Assembly (NCBI RefSeq): GCF_011421425.1
Contig: NZ_WPCW01000001.1
Span: 310,001-374,000 of the forward strand
Length of the DNA: 64,000 bases
DNA from: Streptococcus catagoni
GTDB lineage: Bacteria; Bacillota; Bacilli; Lactobacillales; Streptococcaceae
Direction of reading: 5' to 3'
Positions within the stretch are counted from its first letter, which is position 1, and the number at the start of each line of letters is the position of its first letter. Both the position numbers and the translations under genes were made by a program. Below are positions 43,128 to 53,335 of the stretch, in pieces. The notes beneath the pieces are model-generated. The model made no database searches. It saw only the letters and a list, made by a program, of their open reading frames with translations, and was not told the origin of the DNA.

Positions 43128-45665
43128 TTAATAGTTTGCCAGAGCCCTTTTAACAGATTCTTTTTCAGTCTCAATCAGGCTAACACGTGCTGAAATTTCA
43201 TTAATTCCCATGCTAATATTTCGGCTGATAGCCATATCATCAAGTTTTGGTTGGAAGAATGTTTTATACTCTTCCAGTCTTTCTTGTGTTCTGAAGTGGT
43301 TAGCAGGATAGATAACAAAACGGTCGAAACTCATATCGCCACCTAAGGCTGCCTTTATCCAATCCCAATCTTCTCTTGCCCATTGCCAAAGTTTTTCTTG
43401 GGTAAATGATTGGGTCAATAAGTAGTTATACCACATTGCCAAATCTTGAGGTTTAACAATAGACTTGTCTTTTAAACTAGCTAGGATTCGTCTTAAAGTG
43501 CTTTCGCTGTGTGTTCTAGAAAGAGCATAGGCTAAGTCCAGTCTGATATTGTTATTATTTGTCTTAACATAAGTGTCGAAGTAAAGATCAATAATAGAAT
43601 CATCTTCATAATACTTGACTTGGTTAAGCAAGACATAACGACGAATGGCGGCTGGAATATCAGAAATATGGCTTTCATATTTTTCAAAAATAGCCTTAGC
43701 TTTTTCAACAACTTCCACATTTCCATTACTAATCAACTGATTGAGAGTAATCTGGCGAACCAGCTCTTCTTCGTCAGACTCATTTTCAGTTTGATCAAAG
43801 CCAAGTAGCCTATAGTCTTCTTCAAAAATGGATGAAGTCAGACGTTTAAAGGATAGTTCTTCTTCTGTCTCTTCCTCAACAAATCTTTCTAAACCAGCGA
43901 TTACTTGTTGAATTGCAGAAGCTACCATGTATGATTTTTGACCTGTAAACTTAGCTATTAAATCCACTAGATCTGCATATAAAATCTTACCACTCTCAGC
44001 AAGCAAGCGACGTTCTTGGATCATTTGCAAGAGGCTGACATTATCTAGAGAATCAATGGATTCTACCAATAAACCTAATAACTGTCCTTGATAATCCGTG
44101 ATATAATGAGCAGTGTTTTCGGTATTAAAACGTAATGGTCCCTCATTAGTAGCCCGCAGCTGATCAAAGTTTGGAATAACCATGGTTTTTTCAGTTAGGG
44201 TTTCTGGAAGGCCTTTCCAGCTACTGTTTAAAGGAATTGGCCATATACGATCTTGCTTATTATTGTCACCAATAAAGAATTGTTCTTGGCTTAAAATAAG
44301 CTGATTATCTTCAACCTTGGCTGTTAAAACAGGATAACCTGGTTGCTCTAACCAAGCATCCATAAAGTCTGCAACATCTTTACCTGAGCTTTCAGACAAG
44401 GCATTCCATAGGTCACTGCCTATAGAGTTGCTGTATTGGTGTTTTTCAAAATAAATGCCTAGACCTTTTGCAAAATCTTTGTCCCCAATCCAACGTCTTA
44501 ACATATGCATGAGGCGACTACCTTTAGCATAAACGATTGCTGGGTCAAAGAGTGTATTGATCTCATCGGGATGGTTAACGTCCACATGAACAGATTGAAC
44601 ACCATCTGTGGCATCACGTTTTAATGCCAACTGAAGTCCACCTGTTTGGAAGTCTTCGAAAATTTTCCATGATGGTTCAATGGCATCTACAGACACATAT
44701 TCCATCATATTAGCGAAGCTTTCATTTAACCACAAATCATCCCACCATTTCATGGTAACAAGATTACCAAACCACTGATGAGCCAACTCATGTGCGACAA
44801 CCAGAGCCACTTGTTGTCTACTATGAACAGTAGAATTTTCATCCACTAACAAATAGATTTCTCTATAGGTGATTAAGCCCCAGTTCTCCATTGCTCCTGA
44901 TGAAAAGTCTGGTAAAGCAATGTTATAAGATTGAGGTATTGGATATTTAACACCAAAATAGTCTTCATAAAAGTCGATAACTCTCAGTGCAATATCTAAT
45001 GAAAACTCTAAAGAACTAGTTGGATGCGCTTTGGTCGCAAAAACACCCACTTCTGTTCCATTTTTAGTCTTTGCGGTGATTCCGTGTAAGTCTCCTAGAG
45101 CAAAGGCTAACAAATAAGAAGACATTCTCGGTGTGGTATCAAATGTCCAAAGACCTGTTTCTTGTCTCAAATCAACATTAATCTCTGGCATATTTGACAA
45201 GACTATTTCATCAGCCTCTTGATCAAACTTAATGCTTAAATCAAAGCTTGCTTTAGCCTGTGGTTCATCAATACAGGGGAATGCTTCACGTGCAAAGTGG
45301 CTTTCAAATTGTGTAGAAATGACCTCTTTTTCTTTACCGTCTACAGTATAATAAGAAGGATAAATGCCAGTCATATTATCTGTAATCTTACCAGAAAATT
45401 CAATGACTAGTGTCATGATCCCCGTAAAAGGTAATTCAACATGTAGAGTTTCATTGTCATGGTCTTCACTAAATAGAACGGGTTCATTATCTAAGAGAAT
45501 AGATTGAATGGATAAATCTTTCTGGTGAAAAGAAACATTATTATCTAAAGCTTCACCATTTATAGCAACATTTCCGCTAAAAGTTTTCGTTTTACGGTTG
45601 ATGTCCAAAAAGATATTATAGTTCTCTGGAACAAATTTCTCAATCAGGTGTTCTACTGTTTTCAT
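43128..45665 (-). CDS. pepN: Aminopeptidase N (lysyl/alanyl aminopeptidase)
   Basis: 845-residue M1-family metallopeptidase removing N-terminal residues from peptides taken up by the cell. The exopeptidase motif GAMENWG (about residue 255) and the zinc site HELAHQ (about 289) with the downstream Glu in WLNESFAN are intact. The C-terminal helical ERAP-like region completes the family length. No signal peptide, so cytoplasmic. It follows the pst-phoU operon and precedes ciaRH on the same strand, as in S. pyogenes. Confidence 0.95.
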   Translation of the reverse strand: MKTVEHLIEKFVPENYNIFLDINRKTKTFSGNVAINGEALDNNVSFHQKDLSIQSILLDNEPVLFSEDHDNETLHVELPFTGIMTLVIEFSGKITDNMTGIYPSYYTVDGKEKEVISTQFESHFAREAFPCIDEPQAKASFDLSIKFDQEADEIVLSNMPEINVDLRQETGLWTFDTTPRMSSYLLAFALGDLHGITAKTKNGTEVGVFATKAHPTSSLEFSLDIALRVIDFYEDYFGVKYPIPQSYNIALPDFSSGAMENWGLITYREIYLLVDENSTVHSRQQVALVVAHELAHQWFGNLVTMKWWDDLWLNESFANMMEYVSVDAIEPSWKIFEDFQTGGLQLALKRDATDGVQSVHVDVNHPDEINTLFDPAIVYAKGSRLMHMLRRWIGDKDFAKGLGIYFEKHQYSNSIGSDLWNALSESSGKDVADFMDAWLEQPGYPVLTAKVEDNQLILSQEQFFIGDNNKQDRIWPIPLNSSWKGLPETLTEKTMVIPNFDQLRATNEGPLRFNTENTAHYITDYQGQLLGLLVESIDSLDNVSLLQMIQERRLLAESGKILYADLVDLIAKFTGQKSYMVASAIQQVIAGLERFVEEETEEELSFKRLTSSIFEEDYRLLGFDQTENESDEEELVRQITLNQLISNGNVEVVEKAKAIFEKYESHISDIPAAIRRYVLLNQVKYYEDDSIIDLYFDTYVKTNNNNIRLDLAYALSRTHSESTLRRILASLKDKSIVKPQDLAMWYNYLLTQSFTQEKLWQWAREDWDWIKAALGGDMSFDRFVIYPANHFRTQERLEEYKTFFQPKLDDMAISRNISMGINEISARVSLIETEKESVKRALANY

Positions 45666-45688
45666 AAAGCTCCTTTATGTAAATAAAA

Positions 45689-45721
45689 ATAGTGGTATAG
45701 GAAAACTCTCCTATCCACTAT
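45689..45721 (-). terminator. Terminator of the pst-phoU operon
   Basis: Stem ATAGTGG plus TAGGA pairing to TCCTATCCACTAT, with TTTTTATTT following on the minus strand. It sits in the short gap before pepN, and a TGTTATAAT promoter for pepN lies at its upstream edge. Confidence 0.7.
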
Positions 45722-45735
45722 TATAACACATTATA

Positions 45736-46389
45736 TTACAATTCAATAATTTTACCAGTTTTAAGGTAAACGATCCACTCACAAATATTACGAGCGTAGT
45801 CACCGATTCTTTCCAAATACATTAGTACTTGGAAATACTCTTTACCGGCAAAGACAGCATCAGGAGTTTTTCTAATTTCTTCAACTGCTAAGGTTTGAAT
45901 ATCCCTGAAATAGTTATCAATGACTTCATCATGAGCAGCAATTTCATAAGCCTTAGCATCGTCTCCATTGATATAAGCATTTAAGGCATCTTCAACCATC
46001 TGCTTAACGACTTTACCCATCTGATTGATCTGTTCTTCAACAATAGGAATACGCTCTTCACCTTTCATCCGAATGGTTGCTTTAGCAATTGATGAGGCAT
46101 GATCCCCAATGCGTTCGATATCACTTGAAGCCTTCAAAACAGTGATGACAGTTCTTAGGTCATTTGAAACAGGCTGTTGTAAGGCAATAATTTCAAGTGA
46201 TTTCTTTTCTAGCTTTGTTTCAAATTCATTGACAACTTCATCTTCTTCAATAACTTCTTTAGCTAAATCGCGATCGTGACTAACAAAAGCTCGAACTGTT
46301 TTATTTAGCTGTGCTAAAACTTCAGTTCCCATTGAGTAGAATTGATTATGTAATTTATCTAACTCTTCATCAAATTTTGTTCTTAACAT
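45736..46389 (-). CDS. phoU: Phosphate signalling protein PhoU
   Basis: 217 residues folding as two three-helix bundles. The repeated metal-binding motifs appear as EVIEEDEVVNEFE with SSDIERIGDHASSIA, and AAHDEVIDNYF with YLERIGDYARNICEW. PhoU connects Pst transporter activity to intracellular phosphate control. The ATG at 46389 (MLRTKFDEELD) is used; a TTG five codons earlier lacks a better ribosome site. Last gene of the pst operon. No PhoR/PhoB pair is seen in this window. Confidence 0.95.
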   Translation of the reverse strand: MLRTKFDEELDKLHNQFYSMGTEVLAQLNKTVRAFVSHDRDLAKEVIEEDEVVNEFETKLEKKSLEIIALQQPVSNDLRTVITVLKASSDIERIGDHASSIAKATIRMKGEERIPIVEEQINQMGKVVKQMVEDALNAYINGDDAKAYEIAAHDEVIDNYFRDIQTLAVEEIRKTPDAVFAGKEYFQVLMYLERIGDYARNICEWIVYLKTGKIIEL

Positions 46390-46458
46390 TATTTTTTCCT
46401 TCAATTCTTTGTTTATTTTGTACTACTTCTTAAAACAGTCTTGAAGATTACAGGTAGT

Positions 46459-47217
46459 CTATCCAAATTTCCCTGAAATATAATCTTCTGTTTCTTTCAT
46501 CTTAGGATTCATAAACATTGTTTTTGTATTACCAAATTCAAGTAAGTCACCTGCTAAGAAAAATCCTGTACGGTCAGATAAACGAGAAGCCTGTTGCATA
46601 GATCTGGTAACAACGACCATTGTATAGTCTTTTTTGAGACTAAATAAAGTCTCTTCGATTTTACCAGCTGAAATAGGGTCAAGAGCTGATGTAGGCTCAT
46701 CTAGCAAAATAATCTTTGGACTGGTAGCTAGTACCCTGGCTACACAAACCCGTTGCTGTTGACCACCTGATAAACCAATGGCTGAATCATGTAAACGATC
46801 TTTCACTTCATTCCAAATAGAAGCTCCCTTCAAAGAAGATTCCACAGCTTGGTCTAAAATGTGTCGATCTTTAATCCCTTTTAAACGTAATCCATAAACA
46901 ACATTTTCGTAGATGGACATTGGAAAAGGATTGGGCTGTTGAAAGACCATGCCGATTTCCTTACGCAAGTCTACAGTGTCCGTTCTTGGACTGTAAATAT
47001 TTCGTCCATTATATGTGATTGATCCTGTAACCGTAACCTCTGGATTTAAGTCACTCATCCGATTGATAGCTCTTAAAAGAGTTGACTTCCCTGACCCAGA
47101 TGGACCAATAAATGCTGTGATCTCATTAGGGAATAAATCAAGTGTAACATTTTTTAAAGTCTTCTTTTTATTATAGTAAACAGAAAGGTCTCTTATTTGT
47201 AAAATAGGTTCAGACAT
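46459..47217 (-). CDS. pstB: Phosphate ABC transporter ATP-binding protein PstB (second copy)
   Basis: 252-residue ATPase of the high-affinity phosphate importer. Walker [10 protein letters not shown] (about 37-45), signature LSGGQQQR, Walker [14 protein letters not shown], and the PstB-type QQPNPFP motif after the Q-loop. The H-loop position reads [12 protein letters not shown]: the expected His (THNMQQA in the other copy) is replaced by Arg. Streptococci commonly have two PstB genes in tandem; this is the downstream one. The H-loop change may reduce hydrolysis and make this a specialised subunit. Confidence 0.93.
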   Translation of the reverse strand: MSEPILQIRDLSVYYNKKKTLKNVTLDLFPNEITAFIGPSGSGKSTLLRAINRMSDLNPEVTVTGSITYNGRNIYSPRTDTVDLRKEIGMVFQQPNPFPMSIYENVVYGLRLKGIKDRHILDQAVESSLKGASIWNEVKDRLHDSAIGLSGGQQQRVCVARVLATSPKIILLDEPTSALDPISAGKIEETLFSLKKDYTMVVVTRSMQQASRLSDRTGFFLAGDLLEFGNTKTMFMNPKMKETEDYISGKFG

Positions 47218-47228
47218 GTGACCTCTTT

Positions 47229-48032
47229 CTATCCAAAGTGACCAGAAACATAATCATTGGTTGATTGACATTTGGCATTTTGGAAAATATTTCTTGTTTT
47301 GTCATATTCTATTAAATCGCCTAGATAAAAGAATGCGGTATAATCACTAGCACGAGCTGCCTGTTGCATGTTATGAGTCACAATGATGATGGTATAATTT
47401 TTTTTCAACTCAAACATGGTTTCTTCTAATTGCATGGTTGCGATTGGATCAAGCGCTGATGCTGGTTCATCCATCAATAAAATATCTGGCTTTACAGAGA
47501 TGGCACGGGCAATACATAATCTTTGTTGTTGACCACCTGAAAGAGTAAAGGCTGATTTATGGAGGTCATCCTTAACCTGATCCCATAAGGCTGCCTGTTT
47601 TAAGGATGTTTCAACGATTTCATCTAAAACGGCCTTATCCTTAACTCCTGCTCTTTCATGGGCAAAGGTAATATTACGATAGATTGATTTTGCAAATGGA
47701 TTAGGTCTTTGAAATACCATGCCAATATGTTTTCTGATTTCAAAAACATTCATATCTTGACGATTAATATCAATTCCTTGATAGAGTATTTCACCAGTTA
47801 CCTTAGCAACATCGATGGTATCATTCATTCGATTGAGACTTCTTAGGTAGGTAGATTTCCCACAACCTGAAGGGCCAATGAGGGCAGTGATTTTATTTTT
47901 TTCAAACTGCATATCAATCCCCTTGATAGCTTCTTTTTCCCCATAATAAACATGTAAATCCTTAGTGGATAAAGCTATTGACTCTTCTTTGATGGTCATG
48001 ATATGTCGTTCATTCCAATTATATTCTGTCAT
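47229..48032 (-). CDS. pstB: Phosphate ABC transporter ATP-binding protein PstB (first copy)
   Basis: 267-residue PstB with an N-terminal extension [18 protein letters not shown] typical of the first streptococcal copy. Motifs: Walker [31 protein letters not shown], signature [14 protein letters not shown], Walker [14 protein letters not shown], and an intact H-loop in [18 protein letters not shown]. It lies 15 bp behind pstA and 11 bp before the second pstB. The two ATPases are clearly diverged, so they may form a heterodimer. Confidence 0.95.
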   Translation of the reverse strand: MTEYNWNERHIMTIKEESIALSTKDLHVYYGEKEAIKGIDMQFEKNKITALIGPSGCGKSTYLRSLNRMNDTIDVAKVTGEILYQGIDINRQDMNVFEIRKHIGMVFQRPNPFAKSIYRNITFAHERAGVKDKAVLDEIVETSLKQAALWDQVKDDLHKSAFTLSGGQQQRLCIARAISVKPDILLMDEPASALDPIATMQLEETMFELKKNYTIIIVTHNMQQAARASDYTAFFYLGDLIEYDKTRNIFQNAKCQSTNDYVSGHFG

Positions 48033-48047
48033 GTTCTCTCCTATGTC

Positions 48048-48935
48048 TTACTTAGCCGCTGTCATTTTAGAATGAAGTCTTTTACCAATAAAACGAGCTG
48101 ATAAGTTAAATATTAAGATAAAGATTAATAGCACAGCAGCACTACCCGCAGAAACTAGGGTTCCATCAGGAATAGTTCCTTCACTGTTAACTTTCCAAAT
48201 ATGAACAGCCAAGGTTTCTGATTGACGGAAGATGGAAATTGGACTGGTAACACTTAGTGGGTTCCAATTTGACCAATCTAAGGCTGGAGCTGATTGACCT
48301 GCCGTATAGATAAGCGCAGCAGCTTCACCAAAAATACGCCCTGAGGCTAAGACAATACCAGTTACGATACCTGGCAAAGCTTCTGGAATAACAACATAAA
48401 AAACAGTTTCCCAGCGAGATAGACCTAAGGCTAAACCAGCTTCTCTTTGTGTATGGTGAACATGTAACAGGCTATCTTCAACATTACGAGTCATTTGTGG
48501 AAGATTAAAGACAGTTAGGGCTAAGGCACCAGATATAATGGAAAATCCATACTGAAATTGTACCACAAAAATCAGATAACCAAATAAACCAACTACCACA
48601 GATGGTAAAGATGACAAGATTTCAATACAGGTACGAATAAAATTGGTCAATGGACCCTTTTTAGCATACTCAGCCAAATAGATGCCTGCTCCTGTTGAAA
48701 GGGGTATTGAAATAATAAGTGTGACAATGAGTAAGAAAAAGGAATTATAAAGCTGAATTCCGATCCCTCCACCTGCTTCATAAGAAGAGGATTGGCCAGT
48801 TAAGAAAGACCAAGAAACATGGGGTAAACCACGAACAAGGATGAAGAGAATCAATGACGTTAAGATAGCTATTATTATTCCAGCAATAGCATACAAGCTA
48901 CCAGTTGCTATTTTATCCACTTTTTTAGCGTTCAT
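48048..48935 (-). CDS. pstA: Phosphate ABC transporter permease PstA
   Basis: 295 residues with six membrane helices. The cytoplasmic EAA loop, which contacts PstB, is REAGLALGLSRWETVFYVVIPEALPGI. The YNSFFLLIVTLIISIPLSTGAGIYLAEYA segment is conserved in PstA. It overlaps pstC by 11 bp. Together with PstC it forms the phosphate channel. Confidence 0.94.
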   Translation of the reverse strand: MNAKKVDKIATGSLYAIAGIIIAILTSLILFILVRGLPHVSWSFLTGQSSSYEAGGGIGIQLYNSFFLLIVTLIISIPLSTGAGIYLAEYAKKGPLTNFIRTCIEILSSLPSVVVGLFGYLIFVVQFQYGFSIISGALALTVFNLPQMTRNVEDSLLHVHHTQREAGLALGLSRWETVFYVVIPEALPGIVTGIVLASGRIFGEAAALIYTAGQSAPALDWSNWNPLSVTSPISIFRQSETLAVHIWKVNSEGTIPDGTLVSAGSAAVLLIFILIFNLSARFIGKRLHSKMTAAK

Positions 48936-49860
48936 AATTTCTCTTTCTCTCTTTCGTAATTAATTTTACAAGTGAATTAAAGGCTAAGCTCATTAGTAAC
49001 AATACTAAGGCCAATGACCATAGAACATTGTTTTGAACAGTTCCCATTACAGTATTTCCAATTCCCATTGTCAAAACTGAGGTTAGAGTGGCTGCTGGGG
49101 TTGTTAGAGAAGTTGGCATAACAGCGGAATTTCCTACAACCATTTGGATTGCTAAGGCTTCACCAAAGGCTCTGGCCATACCAAATATTATAGCTGTGAA
49201 GATACCTGGACGAGCAGCATTTAAAACAACTCGCCAAATGGTTTGCCAGCGCGTAGCTCCCATAGCTAAAGAAGCTTCACGGTAGTGTCTTGGAACAGCT
49301 CTTAAGCTATCAACTGTCATGAAGGTAACAGTTGGCAGAATCATAACAAATAGGACACAAACCCCTGATAAGATACCAAAGCCAGTTCCTCCAAAGAGAG
49401 TACGAATAAAGGGAACAATAACCTGAAGCCCAATAAAACCATAAACAACTGATGGGATACCGACCAGCAATTCAACTGCTGGTTGCAATATTTTAGAACC
49501 ATATTTTGGTGAAATTTCAGTCATAAAGACTGCTGCACCGATCGCAAAGGGCGTTGCAATGATCGCTGATAAAATGGTAACGATAAAAGAGCCACTGATC
49601 ATTGGTAGTGCACCAAGGATAGGCAATCCATTTTTACCCTTAATACTTGGTTGCCATTCAGTACCAAATAAGAAATCAAACAGATTAACTTTATCTACAA
49701 AAAATGTTGACAGCCCTTTTTGCGCTACAAAGATTAAAATCATTGCAACAATAAAAACGATTAATCCCAAACAAAGAAAAGTTAAGGTTTTCCCAAATTT
49801 TTCCAAGCGTGAATTTTTCGAAGGCGAAACTAATTTTTTTGCCAATTCCTGATTTTTCAT
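48925..49860 (-). CDS. pstC: Phosphate ABC transporter permease PstC
   Basis: 311 residues, six membrane helices after a basic N-terminus. The EAA loop is REASLAMGATRWQTIWRVVLNAARPGI. The ATG at 49860 is selected because it follows GGGGGAAGT and lies 10 bp after pstS; in-frame starts up to 49896 would overlap pstS. Conserved VELLVGIPSVVYGFIGL is a PstC hallmark. Confidence 0.94.
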   Translation of the reverse strand: MKNQELAKKLVSPSKNSRLEKFGKTLTFLCLGLIVFIVAMILIFVAQKGLSTFFVDKVNLFDFLFGTEWQPSIKGKNGLPILGALPMISGSFIVTILSAIIATPFAIGAAVFMTEISPKYGSKILQPAVELLVGIPSVVYGFIGLQVIVPFIRTLFGGTGFGILSGVCVLFVMILPTVTFMTVDSLRAVPRHYREASLAMGATRWQTIWRVVLNAARPGIFTAIIFGMARAFGEALAIQMVVGNSAVMPTSLTTPAATLTSVLTMGIGNTVMGTVQNNVLWSLALVLLLMSLAFNSLVKLITKERKRNYER

Positions 49861-49870
49861 ACTTCCCCCA

Positions 49871-50737
49871 CTACTTCTTAGTGACTTTTCCATCATGAGT
49901 TTTTACAACTTTCATGTCTGTGATTGGAATATAGCCCATATGTGAAACTATCTTTTTTTGTACTTCTTCAGACATCATATAAGACAAGAATTCTTCTGTT
50001 AAGTCATCTTTTTTTCCATTAGTGTACATGTGCTCATATGACCACAATGGCCAATTATTTGTTGTTACATTTTCTGCTACAGGAGCAAAGCCGTTCAGAT
50101 TAATAGATTTAACGGAATCATCAACATATGAGAAAGCTAGATAAGAAATCGCCCCCGGTGTTTGTGAAACAATGGATTTGACCATACCATTTGAATCTTG
50201 TTCCTGACTTTGCTTAGGATGCACGTCTTTCATGATAACATCATCAAAAGTAGCACGTGACCCTGAGCTGGCCGCCCTATTGATCACTGAAATATCTAGA
50301 TTCTGGCCTCCAACCTGTTTCCAGTTAGTGTATTCACCTGAAAAAATTCTTCTTAATTGGTCTGTTGTTAAATTGGATACCTTAATTTTAGGATTGACAA
50401 TTACTGCTAGTCCCGCAACAGCAACTTGATGATCTTTTAGTTTTGAAGCATCAATACCATCTTTTTCCTCAGCAAATAAATCACTGTTTCCGATTTGAAC
50501 AGATTTGGACTGTACCTGTGACAAGCCGGTTCCTGAACCACCACCTTGAACATTGATTGTTTTTCCCAAGTTGTTTTTTCCAAATTCATCAGCAGCAGCT
50601 TCTACCAAGGGTTGCAAAGCAGTAGATCCTACCGCAGTAATCGATTCACCTTTTTGAATCCAACTCGAACAAGCTGTCAAAAACACCGTTGAAAGCGTGA
50701 ACAGACTTAATAAGAATAATTTCTTTTTTAAATTCAT
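49871..50737 (-). CDS. pstS: Phosphate-binding lipoprotein PstS
   Basis: 288-residue phosphate-binding protein anchored by a lipid. The signal peptide [19 protein letters not shown] ends in lipobox LTAC at 20-23. Phosphate-binding loops are [28 protein letters not shown] and [13 protein letters not shown]. The ATG at 50737 follows AGGAAA; extending to 50779 would destroy the signal peptide. First gene of pstS-C-A-B-B-phoU, transcribed from a good promoter 45-70 bp upstream. Confidence 0.94.
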   Translation of the reverse strand: MNLKKKLFLLSLFTLSTVFLTACSSWIQKGESITAVGSTALQPLVEAAADEFGKNNLGKTINVQGGGSGTGLSQVQSKSVQIGNSDLFAEEKDGIDASKLKDHQVAVAGLAVIVNPKIKVSNLTTDQLRRIFSGEYTNWKQVGGQNLDISVINRAASSGSRATFDDVIMKDVHPKQSQEQDSNGMVKSIVSQTPGAISYLAFSYVDDSVKSINLNGFAPVAENVTTNNWPLWSYEHMYTNGKKDDLTEEFLSYMMSEEVQKKIVSHMGYIPITDMKVVKTHDGKVTKK

Positions 50738-50780
50738 TGTACTTTTCCTATTCGTAAATTTTAAAGATTGAGATACCAAA

Positions 50781-50809
50781 ATTATAGTCCAAAGGCTATA
50801 CTATCACAA
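50781..50809 (-). promoter_or_regulatory. Promoter of the pst operon
   Basis: Minus strand TTGTGA (50809-50804), 17 bp, TATAAT (50786-50781). No classical Pho box repeat is obvious upstream. Confidence 0.75.
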
Positions 50810-50891
50810 GTGAATGCTCATTTAAAGAGCTATTAACTTAAAAAATAATTAAAAATATTGCTCTAAGCTTACAAGACCTATTTAAGAGCTA

Positions 50892-51659
50892 TCATGTTTC
50901 TGAATTTAGAAAGCTCTTAACAAGTGCTAACTCAACTTCTGGTATAAACATGACCTTTTCTCGACTTCTGAAATTGGGTAGCTGTCCATCTAGTGTTAAC
51001 AAGCAATAGCCCAGTTTCTTACCGATTATTAAAGGGGCTGCATAGTCCCAAGGTTGAATATATGAAAAATAGGCAAAAAGTTTCCGAGTCATCACCTTCA
51101 ACATGGTAATTCCAGCCCCTCCATATACCCTGACACCCAAGGTCTCTTTAATGAGATTACTGATTCCCCGATCATTATGAGCATACATCCCAGAGTTACA
51201 GCCAATCAAAGAACGGTTTAAACTTGTTTTTTGATAAGGTTCTAGAAGGTCTTCATTTAAACGAACATCAAAGGAACCACCGCCACATAAAAGCTGATCA
51301 TTCATGACATCATAAATAAGACCAAACTGTCCCTTACCTTCTTCAAAATAAGCAATCATAATCGCAAAGTCTTCACCTTGAACAATAAAGTTCACTGTTC
51401 CGTCTATAGGATCTAATACCCAAACAGATCCATCCTGAATGGGATGACGAACATTATTTTCTTCGGCTAGGATATGATCATCAGGATACTCTTTTTTAAT
51501 AAGAGAAATTAACAGCTCTTGGGTTTCTTGATCAACATTAGTAACCAAATCATCATATTGTTCTTTAATTTCAATGGCTAATTGCTCAGTCATTTTTTTC
51601 CTGACAAATTGTCCTGCTTCTCTTATTAACTTTTGGGCAAATACAAATTTATCTTCCAA
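50892..51659 (-). CDS. Inositol monophosphatase family protein
   Basis: 255-residue metal-dependent phosphatase of the IMPase/FBPase/CysQ superfamily. Metal-binding motifs: the Glu in [20 protein letters not shown] (DPxDGT), and the C-terminal [14 protein letters not shown]. The substrate in streptococci is uncertain: inositol phosphate, pAp or a sugar phosphate are all possible. Its start overlaps the UPF0223 gene by 11 bp, and the spxA-UPF0223-IMPase gene order is conserved in streptococci. Confidence 0.88.
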   Translation of the reverse strand: MEDKFVFAQKLIREAGQFVRKKMTEQLAIEIKEQYDDLVTNVDQETQELLISLIKKEYPDDHILAEENNVRHPIQDGSVWVLDPIDGTVNFIVQGEDFAIMIAYFEEGKGQFGLIYDVMNDQLLCGGGSFDVRLNEDLLEPYQKTSLNRSLIGCNSGMYAHNDRGISNLIKETLGVRVYGGAGITMLKVMTRKLFAYFSYIQPWDYAAPLIIGKKLGYCLLTLDGQLPNFRSREKVMFIPEVELALVKSFLNSET

Positions 51660-51927
51660 GTGAGAAATATCCTTCCTTTACTTCCTTAGCTTTTTTGACC
51701 GCCTGATAAGTTGAATAGCCACTGCTTTTTTCAAAGGCCTTATCAATTTGTTTTTCTTGGGACTTGCTCGGTACGATTTTTTTGAAACCTTTGTAGGCAG
51801 CTAACAAGGTTTGAGCTTTGACCTTTTCCTCATAGGCCTTTTCTACCTGATTTAAAAAAGAAAGCACTGATGTGATTTCGTCAGTGCTCCAATTTATATC
51901 AAGTGGATAGTGATAATTTTCTGACAT
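51649..51927 (-). CDS. UPF0223 family protein
   Basis: 92-residue cytoplasmic protein of unknown function. [44 protein letters not shown] and the C-terminal [19 protein letters not shown] are the family signature. It starts 2 bp after the spxA stop and overlaps the phosphatase gene, so it is co-expressed with both. Confidence 0.88.
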   Translation of the reverse strand: MSENYHYPLDINWSTDEITSVLSFLNQVEKAYEEKVKAQTLLAAYKGFKKIVPSKSQEKQIDKAFEKSSGYSTYQAVKKAKEVKEGYFSLGR

Positions 51928-51929
51928 AC

Positions 51930-52334
51930 TTATCCCTCAATCTCAGCTTTAATAGTTGCTTGACGCAATTCATGTTTACGATAGTCTCTTGGTAAAAAGG
52001 CTCTGATTTCGTCTTCGTTAAAACCAATTTGCATTCTTTTTTGATCCATGATAATAGGACGACGTAATAGACTAGGATTATCAGCAATTAAATCAATTAA
52101 GTCAGAAATAGCTAGTTCGTCAACATCTATATTTAATTTTTGAAAGACTTTAGAACGCGTTGAAATAATGTCCTCTGTTCCATTTTCAGTAAAGGACAAG
52201 ATAGACAAGAGTTCATTACGACTTAGTGGACTTGTAATGATATTATGTTCTTCAAAATTCACTTCGTGTTTAATAAGCCATGACCTTGCTTTTCGGCAAC
52301 TGGTACAGCTTGGTGATAAAAATAAGGTAACCAT
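51930..52334 (-). CDS. spxA: Transcriptional regulator Spx (SpxA1 type)
   Basis: 134-residue ArsC-fold protein that binds the RNA polymerase alpha C-terminal domain and switches on oxidative stress genes. The redox switch CxxC is Cys10/Cys13 ([10 protein letters not shown]). The conserved RRPI motif (about 92) is present. The sequence [20 protein letters not shown] matches streptococcal SpxA1 more closely than SpxA2, from memory. It heads a short operon with UPF0223 and the phosphatase. Levels are normally controlled by ClpXP proteolysis. Confidence 0.93.
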   Translation of the reverse strand: MVTLFLSPSCTSCRKARSWLIKHEVNFEEHNIITSPLSRNELLSILSFTENGTEDIISTRSKVFQKLNIDVDELAISDLIDLIADNPSLLRRPIIMDQKRMQIGFNEDEIRAFLPRDYRKHELRQATIKAEIEG

Positions 52335-52375
52335 ACTTTTCCTCTGACTTTTTTCTTACCTTATTATACAAAAAT

Positions 52376-53308
52376 TTAATGAAAATGGCTATCTTTTTTC
52401 CAATTTAGTGCAATTTCTTTATCCCGATTCAATTGCTCTATCAAATCTTCAATTCCTTCAAATTTTGTCATGTCACGAATCTTATCTAACCAAATAATTT
52501 CTATTGATTCCCCATAGATAAGTCCGTCAAAATCAAAAATATTAGCCTCTAAACGCAAGTCTGTGCCACCAAAGGTTACATTCTTTCCAATACTGGTCAT
52601 CGAACGATAAGTCTTACCATTTACAATGACATCAGCTACATAAACTCCGTCTGCTGGTAGAAAAGTCCGATCGATAGGAGCTAGATTTGCCGTAGGAAAT
52701 CCTAAGGTTCTACCACGCGCATCCCCGTGCACTACCATACCTCTGGTAGAGAAGGAATAACCTAGGAGCTGATTAGCTGTTTTGACATCTCCTTTTTGGA
52801 TCAGTTCTCTAATCCAAGTAGAAGAAATTTTACGATCTCGGAATTTTTTTTCTTCAATAGTATATACCTTGCCATCAAAATTCCTTTGGAGATAATCAGA
52901 GTTTGTTCTGTTGTGACCAAACTTGTAATCAAAGCCAACCACAATATACTTAGCCCTTAGTTGGCCAATATAGTTTTTTATGAAGTCGTCGGAAGAAACT
53001 TTTGAAAATGCCGTAGTAAAATCAATCAAATACAAACTATCAACACCATATTCCGCAAACTTTTCATAACGTTTTTTGGGATAGGCAATATGTAACAGTA
53101 AATCTGGACTGTAGCGAACAAAAGCCAATTTGGGTGATTCATTAAAAGTTAAACTTACAATTTTCAATGATTCCTTGCTAGCAAGTGACTTGGCCTTATC
53201 AAACAAAGCCTTATGCCCTCGATGTAACCCATCAAAGTAGCCTAATACCAAGACCGTTTCTTCTGCTTCCTTGATATCTTTGTAGCTTTCTATTCTCTGT
53301 ATTTCCAT
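52376..53308 (-). CDS. ribF: Bifunctional riboflavin kinase / FMN adenylyltransferase
   Basis: 310 residues converting riboflavin to FMN, then FAD. The N-terminal nucleotidyltransferase domain has LGYFDGLHRGHKAL (HxGH-like, about 22-35) and KISSTWIRELI (about 160). The C-terminal kinase domain has GDARGRTLGFPTANLAP (about 192-208) and a conserved Glu in LRLEANIFDFDG. It follows truB by 27 bp, a conserved bacterial pair, and shares truB's promoter. Confidence 0.95.
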   Translation of the reverse strand: MEIQRIESYKDIKEAEETVLVLGYFDGLHRGHKALFDKAKSLASKESLKIVSLTFNESPKLAFVRYSPDLLLHIAYPKKRYEKFAEYGVDSLYLIDFTTAFSKVSSDDFIKNYIGQLRAKYIVVGFDYKFGHNRTNSDYLQRNFDGKVYTIEEKKFRDRKISSTWIRELIQKGDVKTANQLLGYSFSTRGMVVHGDARGRTLGFPTANLAPIDRTFLPADGVYVADVIVNGKTYRSMTSIGKNVTFGGTDLRLEANIFDFDGLIYGESIEIIWLDKIRDMTKFEGIEDLIEQLNRDKEIALNWKKDSHFH

Positions 53309-53335
53309 GTTTTTCCATTCTACTTATCTACTTAA

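Noticed and set aside
50749..50756. Exact TACGAATA (SigX box) on the minus strand before pstS
   Set aside because: It ends only 11 bp before the ATG and abuts the ribosome site, so a SigX transcript starting downstream would have almost no leader. The normal TTGTGA-17-TATAAT promoter lies just upstream. Probably chance.
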